Source: Paracoccaceae bacterium
Lineage (GTDB): Bacteria > Pseudomonadota > Alphaproteobacteria > Rhodobacterales > Rhodobacteraceae
Direction: 5' to 3'
Assembly (NCBI GenBank): GCA_958296035.1
Contig: OY282431.1
Span: forward strand, 1,739,001-1,803,000
Length of the DNA stretch: 64,000 nt
Position numbers and translations under genes: made by a program. Shown here piece after piece: positions 19,534 to 27,839 of the stretch (its first letter is position 1; every line of letters starts with the position of its first letter). Under the pieces are notes generated by a model that searched no databases, had not been told where the DNA came from, and was given only the letters and a program-made list of their open reading frames with translations.

Positions 19534-19632
19534 CTGGTAGACATGCCGATGCAGGCCTTCGGTGCGGATCCCGCCGATCCGCACCAGACGGTGGTCTTCG
19601 TCATAGTCTTCCCAGACATCGAACGATGGCAT
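19474..19632 (-). CDS. Small acidic protein coupled to ATPase gene, unknown function
   Basis: A 52-residue frame whose ATG at 19632 begins three bases after the upstream ATPase stop at 19636, so translation could be coupled. It starts MPSFDVWEDYDEDHRLVRIGG, continues with RTEGLHRHVYQSC, and ends WNDDDQY. No family is recognised. The 3' part runs through the leader of the truncated third ATPase copy, so the frame may be accidental there; the N-terminal 30 residues look most protein-like. No equivalent follows the other ATPase copy. Confidence 0.4.
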   Translation of the reverse strand: MPSFDVWEDYDEDHRLVRIGGIRTEGLHRHVYQSCCMMSGEIRTDWNDDDQY

Positions 19633-19635
19633 TGC

Positions 19636-20299
19636 TCAGAACCCCGGTGACGGCCTGCTATCGGGTTCCGGGTCATTCTCGTGTGGCGGCTCCCCCTGTT
19701 CGATCAGCCAGGCCCGGAAGCTCGGTATCGGACACTCGACAGTGCCCGTGTCCAGATGCTTGTGCAGAGCTCCCCGATGGATGAGGTGACGGGTGAAGTC
19801 ATTGACAGTCATGCCATCCGGCAACCGCCATCCAGACTCGTCAATACAGTGCTGGCGGATCAGCCGGTCCACCCCGATCACGCCCCTGGCAGGTTCCAGA
19901 TCCCGCATCATCGCACCCACCAGATATGCAGATCCCTCGATCTCCGGGCTCATGCGTTGCCGGTAGTAGGCAAGCTGTCGCTTCCTGCTCCGGGCCCGGA
20001 CCACCGATGACTGGACATCCTCAAGCTTTCCATCAGCCGCCACGACCTCGTCGGCCAGGGCCATGAGTGCATTCTGCACATGCACCGGCCAGTGGTCGCA
20101 GTCTTCGGCAATGCCTCTCATCGTGTTCCGCCAGTCCCCGTCCGGCAGGCCGAAATGCCGCCCCCAGCCGGCAATCAGGTCATCACTCTCGGCCTCGTCA
20201 AAGCAACCGAGCGTCCAGGTGGTTCCCTGGGCCGGCCGCGACAGACCGAGTTCCATCGCCCGGTCAACGGTGTCGCCAAGGCCGGCCAGCACCAGCATG
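19636..20299 (-). repeat. 664-bp direct repeat (ATPase 3' block), pairs with 20924-21587
   Basis: Aligned by eye with 20924-21587 this block has about nine base differences, all near its two ends. About 450 bases in the middle show none that I can see. The similarity stops abruptly at 20299/21587 inside the codons for MLVLAGLG. Differences crowding at the edges suggest recent gene conversion or unequal crossing over. Confidence 0.85.
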
Positions 20300-20895
20300 A
20301 TTGGCGCCTGGTATTTCTGATTGTGCACGGCCTGCAAGATGCGGGCATGTGGAGAGAATCGGTCACCAGCCGTGTTCTGAAACTCGTCAATGGCCAGCAC
20401 CACCGGATATTGCCATTTCTTCACAGGGTGATGAGCCAGCACCGACCTGACAGGATCCGGCTGCCGTGGATCGCTGACCTCACGGCCGTGTTGCACATGC
20501 GTCCCACCTATCCCCAGTTGCAACTGCATATGACGGTTGTATTGCTGTAAAACGGTCTTATCCAGACCGGCTTTCAGGGCGCCGGCAAGCAGGGCGGCGA
20601 GTTCGTCACCACTCTCAAGACTGTCCGGACCAGGCATATTGACGATCCTGGGCTCACCATCGTTCCGTCTACATGCAAGGTGCCCGAGCAGCGAAGTCTT
20701 GCCGGCACCCGGTGCCCCGTGGATGATACGGGTCATGCCCTTGTGCTGGGGCGCCCCGGCCGTGTGGCGCTGCCACATGGTCCTGCAGATGGTCTCGATG
20801 TCGGCGATGACCTCCTTTCGCCCGGCAAAGTAGGGCGGGTCGCTGCGGTCCCTGGCTTCGATGAATTCCCGCAGGCCTTCAATATCGATCGTCAT
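19636..20895 (-). CDS. AAA-type ATPase of unknown role, copy 1 of a tandem pair
   Basis: 419 residues starting MTIDIEGLREFIEARD, with CCCGAACGGAGAGA upstream. Walker A GAPGAGKTS lies at residues 60-68, Walker B VVLAIDEFQN at about 165-172, and a sensor-like LVLAGLGDT soon after. The C-terminal half is probably a helical/winged-helix region with RLPDGMTVNDFTRHLIHRGAL. Its first 217 bp and last 664 bp nearly match copy 2, but the intervening 379 bp are unrelated. No transposase, nuclease or other effector gene adjoins, so the function is unknown. The ATG at 20895 is preferred over an upstream in-frame start because copy 2 begins at the same codon. Confidence 0.8.
   Translation of the reverse strand: MTIDIEGLREFIEARDRSDPPYFAGRKEVIADIETICRTMWQRHTAGAPQHKGMTRIIHGAPGAGKTSLLGHLACRRNDGEPRIVNMPGPDSLESGDELAALLAGALKAGLDKTVLQQYNRHMQLQLGIGGTHVQHGREVSDPRQPDPVRSVLAHHPVKKWQYPVVLAIDEFQNTAGDRFSPHARILQAVHNQKYQAPIMLVLAGLGDTVDRAMELGLSRPAQGTTWTLGCFDEAESDDLIAGWGRHFGLPDGDWRNTMRGIAEDCDHWPVHVQNALMALADEVVAADGKLEDVQSSVVRARSRKRQLAYYRQRMSPEIEGSAYLVGAMMRDLEPARGVIGVDRLIRQHCIDESGWRLPDGMTVNDFTRHLIHRGALHKHLDTGTVECPIPSFRAWLIEQGEPPHENDPEPDSRPSPGF
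20679..20895 (-). repeat. 217-bp direct repeat (ATPase 5' block), pairs with 22000-22216
   Basis: This block encodes residues 1-72, through Walker A, and differs from 22000-22216 at about three bases. Similarity begins abruptly at 20679/22000, right after the codons for TSLLGH. Together with the 664-bp repeat it encloses unrelated middles of 379 and 412 bp. Confidence 0.85.
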
Positions 20896-20923
20896 GCGCT
20901 CTCTCCGTTCGGGTCTCTGCCGC

Positions 20924-22216
20924 TCAGAACCCCGGTGACGGCCTGCTATCGGGCTCCGGGTCATTCTCGTGTGGCGGTTCCCCCTGCTTGATCAGCCAGG
21001 CCCGGAAGCTCGGTATCGGACACTCGACAGTGCCCGTGTCCAGATGCTTGTGCAGAGCTCCCCGATGGATGAGGTGACGGGTGAAGTCATTGACAGTCAT
21101 GCCATCCGGCAACCGCCATCCAGACTCGTCAATACAGTGCTGGCGGATCAGCCGGTCCACCCCGATCACGCCCCTGGCAGGTTCCAGATCCCGCATCATC
21201 GCACCCACCAGATATGCAGATCCCTCGATCTCCGGGCTCATGCGTTGCCGGTAGTAGGCAAGCTGTCGCTTCCTGCTCCGGGCCCGGACCACCGATGACT
21301 GGACATCCTCAAGCTTTCCATCAGCCGCCACGACCTCGTCGGCCAGGGCCATGAGTGCATTCTGCACATGCACCGGCCAGTGGTCGCAGTCTTCGGCAAT
21401 GCCTCTCATCGTGTTCCGCCAGTCCCCGTCCGGCAGGCCGAAATGCCGGCCCCAGCCGGCAATCAGGTCATCACTCTCGGCCTCGTCAAAGCAACCGAGC
21501 GTCCAGCCGGTTCCCTGGGCCGGCCGCGACAGGCCGAGTTCCATCGCCCGGTCAACGGTGTCGCCGAGGCCGGCCAGCACCAGCATCACCGGGAGATCGT
21601 TGCGGTTGTCGTGCAACTCCTGCAGAATGATCCCGGCAGCCGAATAACGGTCACCACCGATATTCTGTGCCTCGTCGATCGCCACGACCACCGGCGCTGA
21701 CCATTGCGGCGCCAGTGCTGCCAGAGCACCAAGCATCTCAGGCGGCGCCGGGCCCCGACCAGGAGCGAACTGGATGCTCGCCCCGCTGCCTATCACCGCA
21801 ACGCCACCGGCTGTGACTTTTGGTCTCCGAACCGCAGGGAACAGCTTCCCGGCCATGTCGGGATCCACAACCACCAGCAACCTTGCATAGAAGTCAGCAG
21901 GTCGCTGCACAACGGAAGCGCCGGAAAGAAACAACATGCGCGGCTTCGGGCCGGTTCCGGCAACCGGTCTGCCCCGGGATTGGCTCCACTGCTGCTTGCG
22001 GTGCCCGAGCAGCGAAGTCTTGCCGGCACCCGGTGCCCCGTGGATGATACGGGTCATGCCCTTGTGCTGGGGCGCCCCGGCCGTGTGGCGCTGCCACATG
22101 GTCCGGCAGACGGTCTCGATGTCGGCGATGACCTCCTTTCGCCCGGCAAAGTAGGGCGGGTCGCTGCGATCCCTGGCTTCGATGAATTCCCGCAGGCCTT
22201 CAATATCGATCGTCAT
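20924..22216 (-). CDS. AAA-type ATPase of unknown role, copy 2 of a tandem pair
   Basis: 430 residues with the same start and end as copy 1. Walker A is at residues 60-68 and Walker B reads VVVAIDEAQN. The central segment (from residue 73, 412 bp) is different: it includes PRMLFLSGASVV, a VVVDPDMAG stretch and a glycine/alanine-rich VIGSGASIQFAPGRG before Walker B. It lies upstream of copy 1, 28 bp between stop and start, and the short leader CCCGAACGGAGAGA is repeated before each copy. Both genes are probably one transcript. Same-family placement is secure; a biological role is not. Confidence 0.8.
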   Translation of the reverse strand: MTIDIEGLREFIEARDRSDPPYFAGRKEVIADIETVCRTMWQRHTAGAPQHKGMTRIIHGAPGAGKTSLLGHRKQQWSQSRGRPVAGTGPKPRMLFLSGASVVQRPADFYARLLVVVDPDMAGKLFPAVRRPKVTAGGVAVIGSGASIQFAPGRGPAPPEMLGALAALAPQWSAPVVVAIDEAQNIGGDRYSAAGIILQELHDNRNDLPVMLVLAGLGDTVDRAMELGLSRPAQGTGWTLGCFDEAESDDLIAGWGRHFGLPDGDWRNTMRGIAEDCDHWPVHVQNALMALADEVVAADGKLEDVQSSVVRARSRKRQLAYYRQRMSPEIEGSAYLVGAMMRDLEPARGVIGVDRLIRQHCIDESGWRLPDGMTVNDFTRHLIHRGALHKHLDTGTVECPIPSFRAWLIKQGEPPHENDPEPDSRPSPGF

Positions 22217-22728
22217 GATCTCTCCGTTCGGGTTTCATCCACCATCATACAGCAGAACCGTCAGTCATGGTACACTACCTCCTCCATCTGCTCCCGGAGC
22301 GGGCACGTCTCGTAGAGGCTGGCAACAGTGCGGGCAATGACGACAGGAGCACCGTATATGATTCAATAGCCGGTCCAATGGCCATTGCATTAGGATACGA
22401 TCCTACCTGCACTAATCGTGCGGTAGCCGGCGGGCAGCATCATCCAGTTGAGTGGTGATGCCGTTTTCTGCAGGTGTTCCCGAATGTACTTGGGTACAAT
22501 GACTTTTGTCAATATTCCGGGTACTTTCCAGAGGTTGTCACAGTGTGGTGAAAAGCGATCTGAAAAGGGCCGTTGAACTTACCTAAATCAGTCCGGTTGG
22601 AAAAAGATTGGGAAAGTCCTGGCGCATTGCGAGATGTGTACCCGGTCAGCCAAATCCTTGAAATTTTCGGTCATTTGGTGTAGCCGGGGACAGTGACACC
22701 ATTTTGTGGAGACCTAGGAACAAGGCCA
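22217..22728. other. Gap between ATPase copy 2 and ycbB
   Basis: About 510 bases. On the minus strand an open stretch 22362-22261 ends with ARTVASLYETC then PLREQMEEVVYHD and a TGA; it reads like the C-terminus of a lost upstream gene but has no start or family. The leader shared with the third-copy remnant is at 22187-22256. The rest, up to the ycbB start, shows nothing recognisable. Confidence 0.35.
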
Positions 22729-24342
22729 TTGAAAACCATAGCAGACCACATCACAATTGCCTGTACGGCATTAACATTTGCCTCTGCTCTACATGTAGTT
22801 GTCGCCTCAGCTTCACCAGACCCCCAGCCTGGCTGGCGCTCGGCATATGGGTTTGTACTGCAGGAGAACACGCAGTCAGATCCAGAAATGACGGCTTTCT
22901 ACCTGGAACGTAGTTTTCAATCAGTTTGGATTTCGGAGCAAGGAATTCCGACTGAACGGCTGGCATACCTTCACGAGGCAATGTCTAATGCCGATAGCCA
23001 CGGACTTGATCCAATTGCAGTGGGACTTGGCAAGTTGGAGGCAATAGAACTGAACGGTGGTCCGGCAATGCTTGCCGAAGCAGAGGCCACAGTAAGCCAG
23101 TTGTATTTGGACTTTGCCCAGATCATTCATTCCGGCATTGTCGAGCCCTCAACAACATCAGAATTTATCCATCTCCGCAAGAGGCGGCGCATTCCGGCCC
23201 GATACCTGATGGAAGGTATTGCAGGAGACCACCCCGTCAATTTTCTTGAGAACCTTGCCCCCCAAATTCGCGAATACGCCGAATTGAGAAAGGAACTCTT
23301 GCGTCTGCGCGGAGTCCGTCAAGCTGGTGGTTGGGGAGCTCCAGTTCCGAAACTCAACTACACTATCGGCATGCAGGGACCTGCCGTCGTGACACTTCGC
23401 GACAGGCTCGTTCGCAAGGGCTATCTTGACCGCCAGCATACGAACACCTACTCACTTAAGGTCGCTAATGCCGTCAGGCAGTTCCAGTTGGATTATGGGT
23501 TGAAAGGAACAGGAATTGTCAATTGGCGAACAATTGAGGCCCTCAACGTGTCGGTGGACGATCAAATCCTGCAGTTGGAGGTCGGGCTAGAACGATTGCG
23601 GTGGCTGAACCAGTCGCTTGGTGCACGCTACATGATAGTCAACATTCCAGAGTATCGTGCACGCCTTGTCGACAGGGGTAAGACAATATTTGAATCGAAC
23701 GTCGTGGTTGGCCAAGCCGAAGAAACACATCAGACGCCAGAGTTCTCTGATGAAATGGAACATCTGGTAGTCAATCCAATCTGGTATGTTCCCAGGAGCA
23801 TTGTCGACAACGAGATTATCCCTGCACTGATTGAAGATCCCGCCGCCGAGCCAGACCTGTTATTCATCGACACCGAGCGAATGGCCTTAATTGACCGGCG
23901 CCGGATAAACTTTGACACTCCGAGTGTTGCCGAAGAATTTCAATATACCGTCGTTCAGCCGCCGGGGCGGTCCAACCCGCTTGGATCAGTCAAGTTTATG
24001 TTTCCCAATCAACACAGTATCTACCTGCACGATTCACCCTACCGGGACCTGTTTGAACTTGAAAACCGGGCACATAGCCATGGTTGTGTGAGAGTTCAGA
24101 AGTCCCACGAACTTGCCAGCATGCTGCTTGGAGAGATTGGTCTCGATTTTGACACGTTGATTTCTGGTGTCGAGGGAACATTCAGCGAAGAATTAGTTGT
24201 ACTTCAGACGCGGTTTCCGGTGCACATTACATATCGGACGGTGTGGTCCGGCGCTGATGGTCGCATCCACTATCGTCGGGACATCTACGATCGAGACAAA
24301 CCAGTCCACGACGCTCTATCCGGCTACAATCAGGCCTCATGA
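22729..24342 (+). CDS. ycbB: YcbB-type L,D-transpeptidase
   Basis: An exported enzyme that makes 3-3 cross-links in peptidoglycan. The start is uncertain: GTG 22693 is open, but TTG 22729 has an AGGAACAAGG upstream and opens directly into a signal peptide. The product is about 537 residues. A peptidoglycan-binding helical domain lies mid-protein (LRDRLVRKGYLD, VRQFQLDYGLKGTGIVNWRT), followed by the YkuD catalytic domain with WYVPRSIVDNEI and the active-site motif HSHGCVRVQ. It belongs functionally with ycbK, now on the other side of the accessory patch. Confidence 0.9.
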   Translation: MKTIADHITIACTALTFASALHVVVASASPDPQPGWRSAYGFVLQENTQSDPEMTAFYLERSFQSVWISEQGIPTERLAYLHEAMSNADSHGLDPIAVGLGKLEAIELNGGPAMLAEAEATVSQLYLDFAQIIHSGIVEPSTTSEFIHLRKRRRIPARYLMEGIAGDHPVNFLENLAPQIREYAELRKELLRLRGVRQAGGWGAPVPKLNYTIGMQGPAVVTLRDRLVRKGYLDRQHTNTYSLKVANAVRQFQLDYGLKGTGIVNWRTIEALNVSVDDQILQLEVGLERLRWLNQSLGARYMIVNIPEYRARLVDRGKTIFESNVVVGQAEETHQTPEFSDEMEHLVVNPIWYVPRSIVDNEIIPALIEDPAAEPDLLFIDTERMALIDRRRINFDTPSVAEEFQYTVVQPPGRSNPLGSVKFMFPNQHSIYLHDSPYRDLFELENRAHSHGCVRVQKSHELASMLLGEIGLDFDTLISGVEGTFSEELVVLQTRFPVHITYRTVWSGADGRIHYRRDIYDRDKPVHDALSGYNQAS

Positions 24343-24422
24343 CCACGACGGTTGTTTTCCAGGGTTCCTGTACTACAGGGGATTTAACGGTGCTGCATTG
24401 GCCACAATCTTGAGGACCTAGC

Positions 24423-25532
24423 ATGCCCTACACGATCTCTCGGCTGGCAGAGGAGATTGGTGCTACCGCTGCCGGAAATACCATGCTTGAGGTTAGTGGT
24501 GTTGCGAGACCTGCTAACGCCAGAAACAACCAGCTGGCAGTGGCCCTCAGTCAGGAATTCGAAAAGGAACTCGCAAGAAGCTCCGCACGAGCGGCATTGG
24601 TCGTAGAGGGAACTGACTGGCATACATTGGGCCTAGAGGCCGCCATTCTTCACCGGCGTCCCAGGTTTGCATTTGCGCTGATAACCGAACGATTCATTAC
24701 CGGCCATGACAACGCGCAAGGAATCCATCCGACAGCCATTGTGGAAAGTAGTGCGGGAATTGGGAAAGATGTCTCCATCGGTCCCTATTCCATTGTTGCT
24801 GAAGGCGTAATGATTGGCGACGGGAGCTACATTGGATCGCACGTAACCGTGGGACGGCTCAGCCGTATTGGCAAGAACGCCCTCATTTTTCCCGGCACCC
24901 AAATTGGCCATGAGATCAAGATCGGGAACAATTTTGTAGCCCAAAGCAACGTGGTTGTAGGCAGCGACGGCTTTTCCTACGAAACGTCGCTTAGCGGGAC
25001 AATTGATGCCGCCAAACAGTCCTTTGGAGCGGTAAGACGCAATTCTCAAACAGCCTACACCAAGATTCATTCATTTGGAAAGGTCGTGATTGGTGACAAT
25101 GTTGAGCTGGGAGCATGCACGACAATAGATCGGGGCACTCTCGACGCGACGGTCATTGGTTCCGGAACCAAAGTTGATAATCATGTGCACATTGCCCATA
25201 ATACTGTGGTCGGAAAAGACTGCCTGATTTGTGGAATGGTAGGGATTGCCGGGTCGGCGAGTATCGGTGACCGGGTCGTGCTAGCCGGAATGTGCGGGGT
25301 CAAGGACCATGTGCGTATCGGTAATGATGTAGTTGCAGGCGGTTCCACCAAGATATTCTCGAATGTGCCGTCCAACCGGTTTGTAATGGGATCGCCAGCC
25401 ATCGAAATGAGCAAGCACATTACCATTTACAAGGCCATCAGGCGCTTGCCTCAGCTGGTCCAGCGTGTCGTTCGTCTGGAACAGTTTGTGTCAAGGACAG
25501 ATACGTTTGGAAGGGAGGATCAGAAGTCCTGA
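24423..25532 (+). CDS. lpxD: UDP-3-O-acylglucosamine N-acyltransferase
   Basis: LpxD adds the second acyl chain in lipid A synthesis. The 369-residue product has an N-terminal uridine-binding domain and a left-handed beta-helix of hexapeptide repeats from about residue 95 to 310 (for example IGKDVSIGPYSIV, IGSHVTVGRLSRIG). The catalytic histidine motif is HIAHNTVVG. Usually fabZ and lpxA follow lpxD; here an acyl carrier protein gene begins one base after its stop, followed by a ketosynthase. It indicates that the organism makes lipid A. Confidence 0.94.
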   Translation: MPYTISRLAEEIGATAAGNTMLEVSGVARPANARNNQLAVALSQEFEKELARSSARAALVVEGTDWHTLGLEAAILHRRPRFAFALITERFITGHDNAQGIHPTAIVESSAGIGKDVSIGPYSIVAEGVMIGDGSYIGSHVTVGRLSRIGKNALIFPGTQIGHEIKIGNNFVAQSNVVVGSDGFSYETSLSGTIDAAKQSFGAVRRNSQTAYTKIHSFGKVVIGDNVELGACTTIDRGTLDATVIGSGTKVDNHVHIAHNTVVGKDCLICGMVGIAGSASIGDRVVLAGMCGVKDHVRIGNDVVAGGSTKIFSNVPSNRFVMGSPAIEMSKHITIYKAIRRLPQLVQRVVRLEQFVSRTDTFGREDQKS

Positions 25533-25533
25533 C

Positions 25534-25797
25534 ATGAGTTCGATCTATTCTCAGGTTATCGACATTATTGCTTCTCAAGCAGTTTTGGACGCGTCAGATG
25601 TGGGCCCTGAATCCACCTTGGAGGAGCTCGGAATTGACTCCCTGGGGATAGTGGAATCAATTTTTGCCATTGAGGAACTCTTCGACATCAGCATCCCGTT
25701 CAATGCCAACGATCCAGATGGTTCGGAAATTGATTTCAGCAGCGTCGGGTCCATAATCGAGGCAGTCGAAAGACTGGTGTCAGGCAAGAGCGGCTGA
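25534..25797 (+). CDS. Acyl carrier protein
   Basis: An 87-residue carrier protein with the phosphopantetheine attachment motif LGIDSLGIVE (serine near residue 38) in a four-helix layout. ATG 25534 is used; the frame is open further upstream inside lpxD but that part is not ACP-like. It is acidic, as expected. Position between lpxD and a ketosynthase gene suggests it carries a special acyl chain, perhaps for lipid A or another envelope lipid, rather than being the main AcpP. It is not clearly AcpXL by sequence. Confidence 0.88.
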   Translation: MSSIYSQVIDIIASQAVLDASDVGPESTLEELGIDSLGIVESIFAIEELFDISIPFNANDPDGSEIDFSSVGSIIEAVERLVSGKSG

Positions 25798-25804
25798 AAC
25801 ACCC

Positions 25805-27010
25805 ATGCGCCGTGTCGCAATTACCGGCCAGGGCACCATTAATCCACTGGGCCATTCGGTTGGCAAGACTCATGATGCGATGGCGCAGGGCAAATGTGCC
25901 ATTTCAGGCCTTGACATAAGGGACGTCGAACGACTGACCATTCGCATTGCCGGTCAGGTTCGGGATTACCGGCCAGAAGAACACTTCACCAGGCAAGAAC
26001 TCAATCGCTACGACCGATTCACACAGTTTGCCCTGATCTCGGCTCGCCAGGCGATCGCCCAATCCGGGATTGATCCGGAAGCATACAGCAGCAGGACCGG
26101 CGTTGTGATCGGCACAGCCGGGGGAGGCCTCAATACCTGGGACAGTAGCTACCGTGATGTTTATCAGGAAGGCAAGAATCGGGTCCATCCTCTGGTAGTT
26201 CCAAAGCTGATGAACAACGCGGCCGCAAGCTGCGTTTCGATGGAGTTTCAATTCTGCGGTCCTACCTTTTCGGTGTCAACGGCATGCGCCTCGTCAAATC
26301 ATGCCATCGGTCTGGCTTTCCACATGATCAGGTCAGGCATCGCTGATGTCATGATTGCTGGCGGCAGCGAGTCCATGCTTTGTTTTGGTGGTGTCAAGGC
26401 CTGGGAATCCCTGCGCGTGATGTCCAGCACCGCCTGTCGACCGTTTTCTGCAAATCGCAGTGGCATGGTGCAGGGCGAGGGGGCAGCTGTCTTTGTGCTC
26501 GAGGAGATGGAACATGCCAGGTCACGTGGAGCCGAACCGATTTGCGAAATCTCCGGCTTTTGCATGACGTCCGATGCTGAGGACCTGGTCATGCCATCAT
26601 GCAAGGGCGCGGCGCGCACCATGCGAGGCGCACTGCGTGATGCGGGACTCGGTACCGATAAAATTGACTACATTAATGCCCACGGTACAGGCACCGCTGC
26701 AAACGACAGGATCGAGTGCGAGGCAATCCGGCATGTATTTGGTCAGTCTGCCGCTGACCTGCTTGTTTCCTCGACAAAGTCGATGCACGGGCACCTCATC
26801 GGTGGCACCGGAGCCGTCGAACTGCTGGCCTGCACGCTTGCCCTGACAAAGGGCATCGTTGCACCCACGGTCGGCTACGAAGAACCAGACGAGAACTGTG
26901 ATCTGAACGTGGTGCCCAATCAGGCCTTAGCCATGCCAGTGCACGTAGTCATGTCAAATGCGTTTGCATTTGGTGGCCTGAATGCGGTGCTGGTCCTGAA
27001 TTCCGTGTGA
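25805..27010 (+). CDS. Beta-ketoacyl-ACP synthase, FabF/NodE type
   Basis: A 401-residue condensing enzyme that extends an acyl-ACP with malonyl-ACP. The catalytic triad is present: Cys in VSTACASSNHA, His in NAHGTGTAAND and His in SMHGHLIGGTGA. The C-terminal NAFAFGGLNAVL is typical. It starts seven bases after the ACP stop and is surely cotranscribed with it and lpxD. Substrate is not readable from sequence; a role in making an unusual fatty acid for the envelope is inferred from context. Confidence 0.9.
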   Translation: MRRVAITGQGTINPLGHSVGKTHDAMAQGKCAISGLDIRDVERLTIRIAGQVRDYRPEEHFTRQELNRYDRFTQFALISARQAIAQSGIDPEAYSSRTGVVIGTAGGGLNTWDSSYRDVYQEGKNRVHPLVVPKLMNNAAASCVSMEFQFCGPTFSVSTACASSNHAIGLAFHMIRSGIADVMIAGGSESMLCFGGVKAWESLRVMSSTACRPFSANRSGMVQGEGAAVFVLEEMEHARSRGAEPICEISGFCMTSDAEDLVMPSCKGAARTMRGALRDAGLGTDKIDYINAHGTGTAANDRIECEAIRHVFGQSAADLLVSSTKSMHGHLIGGTGAVELLACTLALTKGIVAPTVGYEEPDENCDLNVVPNQALAMPVHVVMSNAFAFGGLNAVLVLNSV

Positions 27011-27068
27011 GCGGGCAAACTGGGCTACTAATTGACCCTTGCCTTGAATTCTTCAACAGAATCGGTGG

Positions 27069-27629
27069 CTATCGATTGCTAATGGCCTTGATCGCGCTCG
27101 TAAACCCGATTAGCGAAATGTCGTAGTTCAGCGGTTCATTCACCCTGTCGCCATAATACAGGATCATGCGCATCATTCTCCCGCGAGCCATTTCATTCAC
27201 TCTGGATTGGGCGAGGCCAATTCTTGCTACACATCCGTCGGCAAGGCAAAACTCAAACCCGTGTGTGGTCGCCTTCCTGCCGTCCACCCGTAGCCCGACG
27301 CCTCTCCTCAAATTGCTGCCCAACGGTGTGTGGACTATCGCACGGGCTGCAAACTCGCTGTCAGAAGGCGTTGGAACGATGCTGATCCTGGCAATTTGGA
27401 AGCCTTCTTTCGAGTCAGTAACTACGTACAGAATTCCACAGGCTTCAATTTCACCGTTGGTTTCACAAACTGCAGTCCAATTCGAGTGCTTTTCCTCAAG
27501 ACTTATCCTGGTTTGCCCGGTCTCCGGGCTGTTCTCCTGGCCAACTGCGACTCCCGCTACCAATAGCGATACTGCCGATGCCAAGATGGCGTAGCCCTTT
27601 ACCAAGCCAGGGCATCCTTTGACTTTCAT
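27069..27629 (-). CDS. Invasion-associated locus B (IalB) family protein
   Basis: A 186-residue exported protein with a signal peptide (hydrophobic stretch about residues 13-29 ending AVGQ) and the IalB domain: NWTAVCETNG, a second cysteine in EACGILYVV, and a later pair in FEFCLADGC. The four cysteines probably form two disulfides in the periplasm. The family is widespread in alphaproteobacteria and its molecular role is unclear. Transcribed convergently with the ketosynthase gene. Stop is TAG. Confidence 0.85.
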   Translation of the reverse strand: MKVKGCPGLVKGYAILASAVSLLVAGVAVGQENSPETGQTRISLEEKHSNWTAVCETNGEIEACGILYVVTDSKEGFQIARISIVPTPSDSEFAARAIVHTPLGSNLRRGVGLRVDGRKATTHGFEFCLADGCVARIGLAQSRVNEMARGRMMRMILYYGDRVNEPLNYDISLIGFTSAIKAISNR

Positions 27630-27839
27630 GGCGAATTGCCCTTTCGTGTGAATGTATTTTGCGTCGTTTCTCGTTCAAAGAGTCTGGATAGCTCGATCAT
27701 TCTACATACCGGCTCAAAAGATTTACACCAATTCACGCCGCGCAGATTCAATCCGGATATTAAAGTCCTGTGACATGTGAATTTTCTGTCCAGGCCAATC
27801 CGTTGCTTCCAACACCGGCTCCAATCGGGTCGGAGCAGT

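Noticed and set aside
19636-22216. ATPases as TniB/IstB-like transposition helpers
   Set aside because: No DDE transposase, TniQ or terminal repeats were found around them; only an unrelated intron relic is adjacent.
21704-22315. 203-codon plus-strand frame opposite ATPase copy 2
   Set aside because: Antisense to the ATPase; no ribosome site or family.
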